Source: Fusobacteriales bacterium
GTDB lineage: Bacteria; Fusobacteriota; Fusobacteriia; Fusobacteriales; Leptotrichiaceae
Assembly: GCA_031285605.1 (NCBI GenBank)
Contig: JAITVW010000059.1
Span: 1 to 17,380 of the forward strand
DNA: 17,380 nt
Direction of reading: 5' to 3'
The translations under genes were made by a program, and so were the position numbers. Numbering within the stretch: position 1 is the stretch's first letter; each line of letters opens with the position of its first letter. Positions 17,181-17,380 of the stretch are shown in pieces. A model generated the notes under the pieces. The model was not told the origin of the DNA, searched no databases, and saw nothing but the letters and a program-made list of their open reading frames with translations.

Positions 17181-17380
17181 GAGCCTGTGGGAAAAAGTCT
17201 GTAAATAAAAAAAGCTTTCTATGGTAAAATTAAAATATCATAGGAGGCGATTTTTATGTCTAGAAGAAATAATGGAGAGAAATCAAGAAAAAGAAATGTA
17301 ATCACAGAATTAATAGAGCTGTATGATATAAAGTCAGCAGAAGATATACAGGACGCTCTGAAAGATTTATTAGGGGAAAC
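17181..17380 (+). mobile_element. Left end of an IS256-family insertion sequence (cut by window edge)
   Basis: A transposase start at 17256 identifies the element. Its left terminal repeat probably begins near GAGCCTGTGGGAAAAAGTCT (17181-17200), which resembles the GxGxCTGTG..AAAAA ends common in IS256 elements. The exact boundary needs the right end, which is outside the window. Confidence 0.55.
17256..17380 (+). CDS. IS256-family (Mutator-type) transposase, N-terminal part
   Basis: The first 41 residues are present, running off the window. After a basic start (MSRRNNGEKSRKRN) comes LIELYDIKSAEDIQDALKDL followed by LGE, the N-terminal pattern of IS256/Mutator DDE transposases, which cut and paste or copy the element via a circle. 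TAGGAGGCG lies six bases before the ATG. The catalytic domain is beyond the edge, so intactness is unknown. Confidence 0.8.
   Translation, partial: MSRRNNGEKSRKRNVITELIELYDIKSAEDIQDALKDLLGE

Overview
The window is AT-rich bacterial DNA. Gene starts are ordinary (ATG with some TTG, purine-rich Shine-Dalgarno sites) and promoters are sigma-70-like TTGACT/TATAAT. Protein composition (many Lys, Glu, Ile, Asn) and the gene set fit a fermentative, sugar-using low-GC bacterium. I lean towards Fusobacteriota (a Leptotrichiaceae/Sebaldella-like organism) but cannot prove it; a Bacillota host is possible. TAG is an ordinary stop here, ending dtd, guaD, the ROK gene, galE and galT.

Layout. 120-1599 (minus): a small unknown membrane protein, then dtd (D-aminoacyl-tRNA deacylase) and a secreted NlpC/P60 peptidase as a two-gene unit. 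1804-3813 (plus): ligA, whose probable promoter overlaps that of the small membrane gene inside an 11-bp inverted repeat. 4100-5383: guaD (guanine deaminase). 5437-5663: decayed tail of an IS3-type transposase. 5755-6921: ROK-family repressor. 7326-12171: the complete Leloir pathway, galK-galM-galE-galT, read in one direction. 12473-13804: an AGCS sodium:alanine/glycine symporter. 13983-14978: a YghZ-type aldo/keto reductase. 15422-16318 (minus): a PHP-domain phosphoesterase. 16340-17180: debris (a two-frame unidentified ORF, a frameshifted PTS EIIB domain, a broken small hydrophobic ORF). 17181-17380: left end of an IS256-family element, cut by the window edge.

How the genes fit together. 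The ROK protein lies directly upstream of the gal genes and is the natural candidate for a sugar-responsive repressor of galK-galM-galE-galT. Together these enzymes would epimerise beta-galactose (GalM), phosphorylate it (GalK), exchange it onto UDP (GalT) and regenerate UDP-glucose (GalE). The main anomaly is that galT, placed nine bases after galE with a good ribosome binding site, has an in-frame TAG at codon 12 inside recognisable N-terminal GalT sequence. It may be a recent nonsense mutation, a sequencing error, or a gene rescued by reinitiation.

I see no CRISPR array, tRNA, rRNA, prophage or defence system. The unusual content is decay: a nonsense codon in galT, remnants around two IS families, and frame changes placed at A/T homopolymers. 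I do not claim a new biological system.
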